A stretch of 6,934 nt of DNA from Ignavibacteriales bacterium (GTDB lineage: Bacteria; Bacteroidota; Ignavibacteria; Ignavibacteriales; Ignavibacteriaceae): positions 1 to 6,934 of the forward strand of contig DAIEML010000126.1 of assembly GCA_027349615.1 (NCBI GenBank), in the 5' to 3' direction. Numbering within the stretch: the first letter of the stretch is position 1; each line of letters begins with the position of its first letter. The translations under genes were made by a program, and so were the position numbers. The notes under the pieces are model-generated. The model was not told where the DNA came from. It did not search any database and was given only the letters and a program-made list of their open reading frames with translations. Below, piece by piece: positions 1 to 6,559 of the stretch.

Positions 1-1183
1 CGTTATAAACAATATCTGAATAATCATTTGTAGCGAATATTGCCAGATCAGCTTTTTTACCAATTTCGATACTGCCGCGTTCTTTATTCAATCCAATAGC
101 TTTGGCAGCGTTTATTGTTACTGCTGAAATTGTTTCTTCAATTGTCATTCCCATTTTTAAAGCGGCAAGACTCATAATCAAATTTAAATTACTAATATTT
201 GAAGAACCAGGATTAAAATCTGTTGATAAAGCTACAATTGAATTATTATCAATCAACTTTCTAGCTGGTGCGAATTGATGATTTAAAAAAAATGAAACCC
301 CTGGAAGCAAAACACAAACAATATCTGTTGAAGAAATTTTTTTAATATCCAAATCATTTATTACTTCAAGATGATCAACACTTACAGCGTTGTACTTTAA
401 GGCTAAATCAATTCCACCTAAGCTATTAAATTGATCGGAGTGAAATTTCAAATTGAATCCAAGTGATTTTGCTTTTGAAAATAATTTGTCGAGTTCTATT
501 ACAGAAAATGCAGTGCTTTCACAAAAACCATCGCTAAATTTTGCCAGATTATTTTGTGCAATGAAAGGAAGCAATTCATCCGTTAGTATTTTCAAATATG
601 GTTGGTGATTTTCTTTAAATTCTACCGGATAAGTATGAGCGCCTAAGAAAGTTGGAACAATATCAATAGGATATTTTTCATTTAAATAGTTGATTACCTT
701 CAATAATTTAATTTCATTTTCAAAATCTAATCCATAACCGCTTTTAATTTCCAAAGAAGTAATTCCTTGAGTAATAAAATAATTGATTCGAAGTGAAGTT
801 ATATCAACTAAATCATTCACTGAAGAATTTCGAACTGAATTTACAGTTTTATTTATGCCGCCTCCGCGCATTGCAATTTCTTCGTAAGAAATTCCTTTTA
901 ACTTGTCTCTAAATTCGTCTGATCGTGAACCTGAAAAAACTGTGTGAGTGTGGCATTCAACTAATCCAGGAAGGATAATTTTATTTTTAACATCAATTAT
1001 TTCATCGCACTCAATATCTTTTATAGATGAATCAGGTACAATATCTTTAATAATATCATCTTCAATTATTAACGAATATCCAATCAAAACATTCAAATCA
1101 CGTTGTTCTTTTCCTCTTTTAAAATTATTTCCGAAAGTATCGACGGTAACTATTTGAGAAGGATTGGATAAGATCTTTAACAT
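1..1183 (-). CDS. hutI: Imidazolonepropionase, 3'-truncated by window edge
   Basis: The gene enters from the left edge and starts at the ATG whose complement is 1181-1183; 394 codons are visible without a stop. HutI hydrolyses 4-imidazolone-5-propanoate to N-formimino-L-glutamate, the third step of cytoplasmic histidine degradation. It is an amidohydrolase-superfamily metal enzyme. Visible landmarks are the metal-binding HTH (H78, H80) followed by FSGSR with substrate-binding R87, the EIKSGYG segment with Y150, LGAH with H183, FHSDQ with metal ligand H248, VDHLE with H271, and STDFNPGSS with D322 and N324. The spacing of these residues agrees within one or two positions with what I recall of the Bacillus subtilis enzyme. 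The family is about 400-420 residues, so only a short C-terminal tail is missing. No Shine-Dalgarno is visible; the start follows the upstream SPOR lipoprotein stop by 11 bp, so it is probably co-transcribed with it. No other hut gene is in the window. The assignment is very secure. Confidence 0.96.
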   Translation of the reverse strand, partial: MLKILSNPSQIVTVDTFGNNFKRGKEQRDLNVLIGYSLIIEDDIIKDIVPDSSIKDIECDEIIDVKNKIILPGLVECHTHTVFSGSRSDEFRDKLKGISYEEIAMRGGGINKTVNSVRNSSVNDLVDITSLRINYFITQGITSLEIKSGYGLDFENEIKLLKVINYLNEKYPIDIVPTFLGAHTYPVEFKENHQPYLKILTDELLPFIAQNNLAKFSDGFCESTAFSVIELDKLFSKAKSLGFNLKFHSDQFNSLGGIDLALKYNAVSVDHLEVINDLDIKKISSTDIVCVLLPGVSFFLNHQFAPARKLIDNNSIVALSTDFNPGSSNISNLNLIMSLAALKMGMTIEETISAVTINAAKAIGLNKERGSIEIGKKADLAIFATNDYSDIVYN

Positions 1184-1194
1184 AAATAAAATTA

Positions 1195-1737
1195 TTATCT
1201 ATAAACATTAATAGTTTCAGGAATTATTCTAGCATCAGAAAAGCCGGATTGCTTAAGCTGAAAATCCATATTCTTTGCATCATCAATATTTTTGAAATCC
1301 CCAACTTCAACTTTATAAAATGGCGGTGTAAAAACTACATATATTGAAGATAGTTTTGTTTTGAAATAGATGTCCGATCTCATTTGATTAGCTTCATCCA
1401 AATTATCTGTAATTAAAACTTGTACACGATAACCAGGAATTGTTTTTAACACAACACTACTTGAATCTGAAATCTCAGGTTTTGAGTTGTAGCTATACCA
1501 AACATTTTGTGAATTATTTACACTAGAATCTTTTTTTGAATTAAGTGAAATCTTAGCGTGATAATTTGTTAAATCAAAATTTTCCTTAAACTTAATTTCT
1601 TTTTGTTCATTTTTTACTTTGCTATTTTTATTGTTTACTGTTTCCTGCTGGTATCTGCTGCCTGTTGAAGTGCCACAAGATGATAAAAAGAAAGTTGAGG
1701 TTAATATAATTAAAAGAATTAATTGTCTAATTTTCAT
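1195..1737 (-). CDS. SPOR-domain lipoprotein
   Basis: A 180-residue exported protein. Residues 1-20 form a lipoprotein signal peptide (basic MKIR, a hydrophobic Leu/Ile core, then lipobox L-S-S-C) with C21 as the predicted lipidated residue. Residues about 22-98 are a polar, Asn/Ser/Lys-rich, probably disordered linker. Residues about 101-178 look like a SPOR domain: it opens with GYRVQV, has the central FYKVEVGDF strand with a following acidic helix (DDAKNMDFQLKQSG), and ends in an ARIIPE strand. SPOR domains bind septal peptidoglycan stripped of stem peptides, so a role at the division site or in cell-wall tethering is likely, but the substrate of this protein is unknown. It is the first gene of a minus-strand pair with hutI, with which it shares no obvious function. 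The start is fixed by the signal peptide; no Shine-Dalgarno is present. The lipoprotein call is strong and the SPOR call good; no gene symbol is justified. Confidence 0.88.
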   Translation of the reverse strand: MKIRQLILLIILTSTFFLSSCGTSTGSRYQQETVNNKNSKVKNEQKEIKFKENFDLTNYHAKISLNSKKDSSVNNSQNVWYSYNSKPEISDSSSVVLKTIPGYRVQVLITDNLDEANQMRSDIYFKTKLSSIYVVFTPPFYKVEVGDFKNIDDAKNMDFQLKQSGFSDARIIPETINVYR

Positions 1738-1772
1738 TTCGTGTAATACATTAAGAAATTATAGAATTACTT

Positions 1773-1803
1773 CTAATATAAAAGAAATTACCAATTACCC
1801 AAA
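1773..1803 (-). promoter_or_regulatory. Candidate Bacteroidota-type promoter for the lipoprotein-hutI unit
   Basis: Read on the minus strand, TTTG (complement of 1800-1803) is followed after 19 bp by TATATTAG (complement of 1773-1780). This fits the Bacteroidota consensus TTTG-N(19-21)-TAnnTTTG with one mismatch in the downstream box and would give a leader of roughly 30 nt. An alternative is a perfect TATAAT hexamer (complement of 1758-1763) closer to the start, but it has no recognisable -35 at the right distance. In DNA this AT-rich such matches arise by chance, so this is a candidate only. Confidence 0.35.
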
Positions 1804-1893
1804 CTTGAATAAAGTGAAAATATCGAACGAAAAAATTGACGAATCGTAAATTATTAAACCTAAAATGGCTATATAAAGTCATTGAAACATTAT

Positions 1894-1925
1894 TTTGAGA
1901 AAAATCTTTTAATTTCGTAAATTGC
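1894..1925 (+). promoter_or_regulatory. Candidate promoter for the glgA operon
   Basis: TTTG at 1894-1897, 20 bp, then TAAATTGC at 1918-1925 resembles the Bacteroidota TTTG/TAnnTTTG promoter with two mismatches in the downstream box. The same place also reads as a sigma70-like TTGAGA (1895-1900), 17-bp spacer and TAAATT (1918-1923). Either reading would start the transcript near 1930, leaving about 20 nt before the glgA ATG. Other weak matches lie upstream, for example TTGACG at 1836-1841 with TAAAAT at 1861-1866 (spacer 19). Inference from consensus matching alone. Confidence 0.33.
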
Positions 1926-1952
1926 AATATTATTAATTAAAATCATTTGAAT

Positions 1953-3446
1953 ATGTCCGCAAAAAAGTACAAAATTTTATTTGTAACATCCGAAGTTGTG
2001 CCATTTGTAAAAACAGGTGGTTTAGCAGATGTTTCAGCAGCATTGCCACAAATGCTTTCTGAAATGGGGCATGAAGTTCGAATAGTTGTTCCAAAATATG
2101 GAGCAGTTGACGATAGAAAGTTTAAAATACACGAAGTAGTTAGACTCAAAGATATTCCTGTAAAAATAGGAAACAAAGAAGTAATATTTTCTTTAAAATC
2201 TTGTTTTCTTCCAGGGCAAAAAGTACGTGTACAAATTTATTTTTTAGATAATGCAGAATATTTTGGTAGCCGCAATAGTTTGTACGTTGATCCTTTCACC
2301 GGTGAAGATTATCCGGACAATGATGAACGATTTACTTTACTTACAATTTCAGTGTTTGAATTGATTTCGAAACTTGGCTGGATTCCAGATATTATTCATT
2401 GTAATGATTGGCAGTGTGGACTGATACCTGCATATTTAAAAACTATTTATAAGAATAACGAACAATTCTCAAAATTTAAAACTGTTTTTACAATTCATAA
2501 TTTAGCTTACCAGGGAATGTTTCCAAAATCTTCATTTCATAAAACAGGCTTACCGGATGAATTAAATTCTGAAAAAGGAATTGAGATTTACGGTAAAATT
2601 AATTTTATGAAATCTGGTTTGCTTCATGCTGACGTAATTAATACTGTAAGTGAAACCTATGCAAATGAAATCAGATCTGATGAAGAGCAAGGCGCAGGAT
2701 TGAGATCAGTCCTTGCAAAAAGAAAGAATGATCTTTATGGAATTATAAACGGAATTGATACTCATTTATGGAATCCGGAAAAAGATAAACATCTTCCAAA
2801 AAAATATTCATCAAAGAATTTATCGGGTAAATATGAAAATAAACAAATATTAGCTGAAAAGTTTGGTTTCAACTATGATGAAAAAATTCCAGTGGTAAGT
2901 TTAATTTCTAGACTTTTCGATGCAAAAGGAATGGATTTGATTTCGGAAGCTTTCACTGAACTTATGAAACTTAATCTTCAATTTGTTTTACTTGGAACTG
3001 GTGAAAGAAAATATCATAACTTTTTTGAAAAGATGAGTAATAAATATCCAGGAAAATTTGCATGTTATTTAGGTTTTAATGATGAACTTGCACATTTAAT
3101 TGAAGGCGGTGCCGATATTTTATTGATGCCTTCTCGATATGAACCATGCGGATTAAATCAAATGTACAGTTTAACTTATGGAACAGTTCCATTGGTTCGC
3201 GAAACCGGCGGTTTGGCTGATACTGTGATAAAATATAATGAAAAGACAGAAGAGGGCAATGGTTTTGTCTTCAAACATTATGAAGCATCTGCACTGATAA
3301 AAGAAATGAAAAGGGCTCTTAAAATATTTGAAGATAAAAAAGCCTGGACAAAAATTATGCGTGAAGGAATGAAGTGCGATTTTAGCTGGAACTCCTCAGC
3401 TAAAAAATATATTGATTTATATAAGACTGTAATGAACAACGAATAA
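1953..3446 (+). CDS. glgA: Glycogen synthase (ADP-glucose type, GT5)
   Basis: Transfers glucose from ADP-glucose to the non-reducing end of an alpha-1,4-glucan; cytoplasmic glycogen synthesis. With the ATG at 1953 it has 497 residues, close to the usual 480-500. The N-terminal GT5 domain opens with the substrate-binding KTGGLADV (K20) and carries HCNDW (about 149-153) and TIHNLAYQG (about 181-188). The C-terminal GT-B domain has SRLFDAKG with the conserved Arg/Lys pair (R320, K325), LLGTGE, and the EPCGLNQ catalytic loop (E397), then RETGGLADTV. All key residues are present. An in-frame TTG at 1947 would add two residues; the ATG is preferred because it places the conserved N-terminus normally, and neither start has a Shine-Dalgarno. 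First gene of the plus-strand operon; its TAA shares one base with the next ATG (TAATG). No glgC, glgB or glgP is nearby, so the ADP-glucose supply is encoded elsewhere. Confidence 0.97.
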   Translation: MSAKKYKILFVTSEVVPFVKTGGLADVSAALPQMLSEMGHEVRIVVPKYGAVDDRKFKIHEVVRLKDIPVKIGNKEVIFSLKSCFLPGQKVRVQIYFLDNAEYFGSRNSLYVDPFTGEDYPDNDERFTLLTISVFELISKLGWIPDIIHCNDWQCGLIPAYLKTIYKNNEQFSKFKTVFTIHNLAYQGMFPKSSFHKTGLPDELNSEKGIEIYGKINFMKSGLLHADVINTVSETYANEIRSDEEQGAGLRSVLAKRKNDLYGIINGIDTHLWNPEKDKHLPKKYSSKNLSGKYENKQILAEKFGFNYDEKIPVVSLISRLFDAKGMDLISEAFTELMKLNLQFVLLGTGERKYHNFFEKMSNKYPGKFACYLGFNDELAHLIEGGADILLMPSRYEPCGLNQMYSLTYGTVPLVRETGGLADTVIKYNEKTEEGNGFVFKHYEASALIKEMKRALKIFEDKKAWTKIMREGMKCDFSWNSSAKKYIDLYKTVMNNE

Positions 3447-4024
3447 TGCCAAGCTATGCGATTTTTTTAGATAGAGATGGAACTCTGAACGAAGACCCAG
3501 GTTATTTAGGAAATCCAAATCAAGTTAAGCTTCTTCCAGGTGTTGGAGAAACGCTTTCAACTCTTAAAAATGAACTAGGATTCAAACTGATAGTCATTTC
3601 AAATCAATCTGGAATTGCTAGAGGATTGATTACAAAAAAAATGGTAGAATCTGTTAATCAAAAAATTAATGAACTTCTTGATGAATTTAACGTCATAATT
3701 GATGCTTTCTATTTTTGTCCTTCTCATCCGGATTTTAATAATGCAGAAGAATGTTTATGTAGGAAGCCATCACCGGAAATGGTTTTTAAGGCAGCCAAAG
3801 ATTATAATATTGATTTAGTGGGTTCGTATTTTGTAGGCGATGCAGTTTCAGATATTGAATGCGGAATAAATGCCGGATTAAAAACAATTTTAGTAATGAC
3901 GGGCTATGGTGAGGAAAGTTTTTATAACTTGAAAAAACAAAATAAATTTCCCACTTTTGTTGCTCAAAATATTACAGAAGTAAGTTCTATTATAAAAAAA
4001 GATTTATTGGAGAAAATTAATTGA
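3446..4024 (+). CDS. gmhB: GmhB-type D,D-heptose 1,7-bisphosphate phosphatase (HAD IIIA)
   Basis: A 192-residue cytoplasmic HAD phosphatase. GmhB removes the C7 phosphate of D-glycero-D-manno-heptose 1,7-bisphosphate on the way to ADP- or GDP-heptose for lipopolysaccharide or other surface glycans. Motif I is LDRDGTLN (nucleophile D9, acid/base D11), motif II is SNQSG (S52), motif III is K107 in CRKPSPEM, and motif IV is GDAVSD (D132, D136). A zinc-loop segment, CPSHP followed by CLC, supplies C91, C103 and C105, but the histidine is at C+3 (H94), not at C+2 as in Escherichia coli GmhB. Length fits the family (about 180-190). The close relative is the histidinol-phosphatase domain of HisB (about 165 residues), and sequence alone does not fully exclude it; the alpha or beta anomer preference cannot be told. 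The start overlaps the glgA stop by one base, which suggests coupled translation. No other heptose gene is in the window. Confidence 0.88.
   Translation: MPSYAIFLDRDGTLNEDPGYLGNPNQVKLLPGVGETLSTLKNELGFKLIVISNQSGIARGLITKKMVESVNQKINELLDEFNVIIDAFYFCPSHPDFNNAEECLCRKPSPEMVFKAAKDYNIDLVGSYFVGDAVSDIECGINAGLKTILVMTGYGEESFYNLKKQNKFPTFVAQNITEVSSIIKKDLLEKIN
4009..4012 (+). promoter_or_regulatory. Shine-Dalgarno GGAG that fixes the TTG start at 4021
   Basis: GGAG sits 8 bp before the TTG at 4021 and inside the last codons of gmhB. It is the only clear Shine-Dalgarno at any gene start in this window. Together with the full signal peptide encoded from that TTG, it supports a non-ATG start overlapping the gmhB stop codon. 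Confidence 0.6.
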
Positions 4025-5202
4025 ATTACCGCAAATTGCTGTTCATTCTAATCGGATTAACCTCTTTCATTTTTTATTCATGCAACAATAATCCAACTTC
4101 AGCAGGATTAGGACTTTTAAAAAATGATTACATCAACGTTAAACAAATTGATTCAAACACAGATTCATTAAAACAAATTTCTACTAATTTCAAAAGATCA
4201 ACACCATTAGGTATTTCTAGTAATATACTTGTTGGTAGTAATTCTAATGTTCAATCATCATCACTAATTCAATTTTCAATTGTTCTTGATGACTCTGTTA
4301 AACAAGATTTGTTAGCTGGAAATGTGAATGTTGTTTCTTCTAATATTTATCTTTATCCGGTTTATACTTTCGGAGATACAAACTCAGTAATGGATTTTTC
4401 AGTTCACAAAGTTTTAAACTCTTGGAACCCCAATTCAATTGATGGTGACAATGCATCAAGCATAAGTTTCGAACAATCAGATTTGAGTTCGGGAAGAACT
4501 TTTACTGATTCTTTAGTCTCTTTTACAATGGATAATTCAGTTGTAACAAGCTGGCTAAAATACGCTTCTGACACAACAACTCAGCCTGCAGTTTACGGAA
4601 TTTATTTAATACCAAGCTCAAATTCGAAAAAAGTAATGGGCTTTCAAGCTTTATCTATCGGAGCTAGCAACCCATCAACTTTACATGTAGTTTTACAAAA
4701 ACCTGGTGTTTATCAAGACACTTTAACATTCTATCCAATTCAAGATGCTAGTGTTGTAACTGGAAGTCTTCCGAATATAAGTTCCGAGGAATTTGCTGTT
4801 CAAGGTGGATTGACTGTTAATTCTAAACTTTGGTTTGACGTTAGTTCTATTCCAAAAAATACCGTAATAAATCGCGCACTTTTAACTTTAACAATTGATT
4901 CAACTGCATCAATTGTTGGAACTGATTTGACAAGTACACTTGATGTCAGACTTTTCCAAGACACTGTAAATATTACTTATGATACAACCCAGGTATTTAC
5001 ATTAGCTCGATCTGGAAATACATTTCAAGGTGATATAACTAATTATGTCCAATCATGGATTGATACCGGTAATAATTTAGGAATTCTTTTACAAGTAACT
5101 GGGCAAGAAGGCAATTTAGATTTGTTTGCAATTAAAGGTAGCAATGCTGCAGATAGAAGCGCAAGGCCTCGACTTCAATTAACATATACGAGTAAAAATT
5201 GA
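4021..5202 (+). CDS. Lipoprotein with two tandem DNRLRE-like domains
   Basis: A 393-residue exported protein of unknown function. Translation must begin at TTG (4021): it is the only start giving a signal peptide (MNYRKLL, hydrophobic core, F-Y-S-C lipobox, lipid Cys C21), the next in-frame ATG being about 120 codons on. After a short linker come two beta-rich halves that look like diverged copies. Half A (about 78-225) has SSLIQF, SNIYLYP, FSVHKVL, VTSWL, YGIYLIP and a STLHVVL ending. Half B (about 265-390) has SKLWFDV, RALLTLT, LDVRLFQ, VQSWID, LGILLQV and a final RPRLQLTYT strand. The order of strands, the SW motif and the closing strand resemble DNRLRE beta-sandwich domains, which occur in secreted surface and matrix proteins. 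F at lipobox position -3 is not canonical. It overlaps the gmhB stop by 4 bp (TTGA) and is directly followed by a barrel gene, so a surface-exposed or periplasmic partner of that barrel is plausible. It may also be a distant relative of DUF4270 lipoproteins. Confidence 0.78.
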   Translation: MNYRKLLFILIGLTSFIFYSCNNNPTSAGLGLLKNDYINVKQIDSNTDSLKQISTNFKRSTPLGISSNILVGSNSNVQSSSLIQFSIVLDDSVKQDLLAGNVNVVSSNIYLYPVYTFGDTNSVMDFSVHKVLNSWNPNSIDGDNASSISFEQSDLSSGRTFTDSLVSFTMDNSVVTSWLKYASDTTTQPAVYGIYLIPSSNSKKVMGFQALSIGASNPSTLHVVLQKPGVYQDTLTFYPIQDASVVTGSLPNISSEEFAVQGGLTVNSKLWFDVSSIPKNTVINRALLTLTIDSTASIVGTDLTSTLDVRLFQDTVNITYDTTQVFTLARSGNTFQGDITNYVQSWIDTGNNLGILLQVTGQEGNLDLFAIKGSNAADRSARPRLQLTYTSKN

Positions 5203-5204
5203 AT

Positions 5205-6455
5205 ATGAAATTAAACATTAAAATTTTAATCTTAATACTTTTTGTTTTTCAAATTTTTGTCTTTGGTCAAAATAGTTCAAGTTATTCTAGAATTGGAATT
5301 GGCGATATTTTATATTCCTATTCTGCATCTGAACTTGCAATTGGACAACTTGGATCTTCATTATCATACTCGGGTTTTGTAAATATTGTAAATCCAGCTT
5401 CATGGACTGATATAAACCGGACACGATTTGAAACTAGCTTATCCTACACAGGATTGTATATTTCTGATAATACTACAAATCAATTTAACGGCAAGGCTCA
5501 ATTCAGTGGATTTACTTTAGGTTTTCCAATCAGCGATTCGAATGGAATCAGTTTAACTCTTGGTTTAGTTCCGTATTCAATGATCAGTTATAATGTAATA
5601 GGGAATGAAAACTATTTACCTGCTACAAATGATTCTTACCAAGTTACTTATCAAGGGCAAGGCGGATTATCAAAATCATTTATTGGTGCATCCTATCAAT
5701 TACCTTTTAATTTGAAAATAGGTGCCTCGCTAGAATATTATTTTGGAAATTTTAATTATACTTCAAACGCATCGTTTACTAATAGTACAGTTATTTCTAC
5801 AGAATATAAAAGAACATATCAACCTAATGGACTTGGAACTACTTTCGGTCTTATAAGTCCGGATTTCTCAAATATTTTTAACTCTAAATCTATTTCAAAT
5901 TTAAGGATTGGTTTAGCTGTAAATTATATTTCTACTTTAAGCACTGATACTCTATTAACTTCAACATCTGCAGTTAGAACTGATACAATTGGTGAAGGAA
6001 CAGCAGATATGAAAATTCCTTTAAGGTTAACTGCAGGTTTGAGTTTTGCATTGAACCAAAAATATATTTTTAGTTTAGACGCTTCATCACAAAATTGGTC
6101 ACAATATTCTTTTAACGGCATTAAATCTAATGATCTTAGAAATGCAATGAAGTTGAGCGCTGGCTTTGAGTTTAGACCGAAAGCAGATATTGGAATGTCT
6201 ACTTGGGATCAAATTATTTGGAGAGCAGGAGTAAGCTATGAACAAACGCAATATCAAATTAATAATATTGGAATTAATCAGATTTCAATTGCCGGTGGCT
6301 TTTCTTATCCTTTAAGTTATGTTAATACTTTGGATTTTGCTCTTCAATATTCTCAAAGAGGTACCAGGCAATCTAGCTTAATGATGGAAAAAGCATTTAC
6401 AATTAATGTGGGTTTAAGTTTAGGAGAACTTTGGTTCCTTCGACGTGATGAATGA
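5205..6455 (+). CDS. Outer-membrane beta-barrel protein (FadL/PorV-like)
   Basis: With the ATG at 5205 the product has 416 residues. Residues 1-21 are a signal peptide (MKLNIK, a long Ile/Leu/Phe core, cleavage likely after F-G before Q22). The mature N-terminus (YSRIGIGDI) and the NPAS motif at 63-66 recall the hatch region of FadL/TodX-type and PorV-type barrels of Bacteroidota. The rest is a succession of short alternating polar/aromatic strands separated by Asn/Ser/Thr-rich loops (for example GFTLGFP, SLTLGLVPYS, KIGASLEYYFG, LRIGLAVNY, AGVSYEQTQY, TLDFALQYSQRG, FTINVGLSLG). The barrel should sit in the outer membrane; ligand or partner is unknown. It is the last gene of the operon, starting 2 bp after the lipoprotein stop. 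An alternative in-frame TTG at 5199 would overlap that stop as TTGA and add two residues; a weak GAG at 5190-5192 lies 6 bp before the TTG and 12 bp before the ATG, so the choice is open. The barrel call is good; function is not assignable. Confidence 0.82.
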   Translation: MKLNIKILILILFVFQIFVFGQNSSSYSRIGIGDILYSYSASELAIGQLGSSLSYSGFVNIVNPASWTDINRTRFETSLSYTGLYISDNTTNQFNGKAQFSGFTLGFPISDSNGISLTLGLVPYSMISYNVIGNENYLPATNDSYQVTYQGQGGLSKSFIGASYQLPFNLKIGASLEYYFGNFNYTSNASFTNSTVISTEYKRTYQPNGLGTTFGLISPDFSNIFNSKSISNLRIGLAVNYISTLSTDTLLTSTSAVRTDTIGEGTADMKIPLRLTAGLSFALNQKYIFSLDASSQNWSQYSFNGIKSNDLRNAMKLSAGFEFRPKADIGMSTWDQIIWRAGVSYEQTQYQINNIGINQISIAGGFSYPLSYVNTLDFALQYSQRGTRQSSLMMEKAFTINVGLSLGELWFLRRDE

Positions 6456-6559
6456 GAAACTTAAAAAATATTTATTTTGATTATGATTTATACGATTGAC
6501 TGAAATTAAAATAAAATTTTCAAAAAAAGAATTTATATTCACTTTCCTAAAAAAATAAA
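6456..6559. other. AT-rich intergenic spacer before glyA
   Basis: These 104 bp separate the barrel gene from glyA. The only stem near the barrel stop is AAAATA-TT-TATTTT (6465-6478), which is all A/T with a 2-nt loop and too weak to call a terminator. TTGACT at 6496-6501 resembles a -35 box and TATATT at 6534-6539 a -10 box, but they are 32 bp apart and do not form one promoter. A glyA promoter is likely here, but I cannot place it. Confidence 0.4.

Larger units (their letters stand above)
1738..1952. promoter_or_regulatory. Divergent intergenic region with promoters for both operons
   Basis: This 215-bp AT-rich stretch lies between the divergent starts of the SPOR lipoprotein gene and glgA, so both promoters should be here. 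I see no convincing coding sequence in it: an open plus-strand frame that runs into it from inside the lipoprotein gene has no recognisable protein character. Short palindromes occur (ATTGCAAT at 1921-1928; ACGAATCGT around 1839-1847), but none is long enough to call an operator. No riboswitch or terminator stem is evident. Confidence 0.7.

Noticed and set aside
948..1157. Plus-strand 69-codon open frame
   Set aside because: It lies wholly inside hutI on the opposite strand; hutI has all family motifs there, and the antisense product is an Ile/Ser-rich sequence with no recognisable domain.
1619..1849. Plus-strand 76-codon open frame
   Set aside because: Its first half is antisense to the signal peptide and linker of the SPOR lipoprotein, and the rest is AT-rich intergenic sequence; no domain or ribosome binding site supports it.
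1943..2176. Minus-strand 77-codon open frame
   Set aside because: Antisense to the conserved N-terminal domain of glgA, with no recognisable domain of its own.
3446..4024. Histidinol-phosphatase (HisB-N) reading of the HAD gene, suggested by the nearby histidine-related hutI
   Set aside because: hutI is catabolic and divergently transcribed, no his biosynthesis gene is present, and the length and motif layout fit GmhB better. It is kept as an alternative in the feature entry.
5924..6121. Minus-strand 65-codon open frame
   Set aside because: Antisense to the barrel gene; no protein character or start signal.
6465..6478. AAAATA-TT-TATTTT stem as a terminator for the operon
   Set aside because: Only A/T pairs and a 2-nt loop, not stable enough; such palindromes are expected by chance in DNA of this composition.
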